Position numbers and translations under genes: made by a program. The notes below the pieces were generated by a model. It searched no databases, had not been told where the DNA came from, and saw only the letters and a list, made by a program, of their open reading frames with translations. DNA of 64,000 nucleotides from positions 1 to 64,000 of the forward strand of contig DXGM01000016.1 of the NCBI GenBank assembly GCA_019113915.1, written 5' to 3'. The stretch comes from Candidatus Gordonibacter avicola. GTDB taxonomy: Bacteria; Actinomycetota; Coriobacteriia; Coriobacteriales; Eggerthellaceae. Each line of letters begins with the position of its first letter. Within the stretch, counting starts at the first letter, position 1. Below, piece by piece: positions 63,951 through 64,000 of this stretch.

Positions 63951-64000
63951 GCTTGAGCCTTTCGAGCTTTTCGAGCCGATTTTGAGGCTCTGGGGTCAAG

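Noticed and set aside
1..64000. CRISPR arrays, rRNA genes or a prophage
   Set aside because: I found no regularly spaced direct repeats of 25-40 bp, no rRNA sequence and no phage structural genes apart from the capsid-fold encapsulin, whose neighbour shows it is a compartment.

Overview
The window looks like chromosomal DNA of a high-GC anaerobic actinobacterium of the Coriobacteriia, most likely the Eggerthellaceae. This is inferred from the gene content: Tat-secreted lipoproteins, a Tat flavoprotein with a multihaem cytochrome c next to a membrane-anchored LuxR regulator, PAS domains with a CPFC motif, and a mycobacterial-type fha-pstP-rodA-pbp-pknB cluster. No database search was possible, so genus and species are open. 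Three exact copies of the 16-bp ParB site (parS) suggest the origin-proximal part of the chromosome, although dnaA and oriC are not in view.

Layout. 1-6 kb: HAD phosphatase, PAS-GAF-GGDEF-EAL protein, and the aspartate-family pair lysA-hom. 6-12 kb: two divergent small XRE regulators around a palindromic operator, a dispersed repeat, then an MMPL exporter and heptad-repeat secreted protein divergent from a TetR regulator. 12-15 kb: a MoaE-like gene between two parS sites, moeA, folE. 15-20 kb: multihaem cytochrome, Tat flavoprotein reductase and divergent LuxR-type regulator, a respiratory module. 20-27 kb: cyclophilin, exonuclease III, and two surface proteins; one is an LRR protein broken by two poly-G tracts, each one G too long for the reading frame. 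27-36 kb: rlmH, nat, then a cell-wall group (LCP protein, MurT-GatD fusion, polysaccharide deacetylase) and an ArsB/NhaD-type transporter. 36.5-39 kb: tRNA-Thr followed by a small accessory island with three XRE genes, a CdiA-CT-like nuclease, a RelE-type toxin-antitoxin pair and three copies of a structured hairpin repeat. 39-45.5 kb: lipocalin-like protein, UspA, a two-component system, a VTT protein, and an encapsulin/encapsulated-ferritin pair. 45.5-49 kb: AarF kinase, EamA transporter, nested palindromic repeats. 49-58.5 kb: fhaA-fhaB-pstP-(rodA::pbp2)-pknB and a Tat-secreted NlpC/P60 hydrolase. 58.5-64 kb: a translationally coupled four-gene phosphorelay (HPt, response regulator HD-GYP, hybrid kinase, solute-binding lipoprotein).

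Main themes are peptidoglycan synthesis and its Ser/Thr-kinase control, including two natural fusions of proteins that are usually separate, c-di-GMP turnover, and surface variation. At least two families of short non-coding elements with inverted ends are scattered between genes; in this window one family is seen only inside segments bounded by ends of the other.
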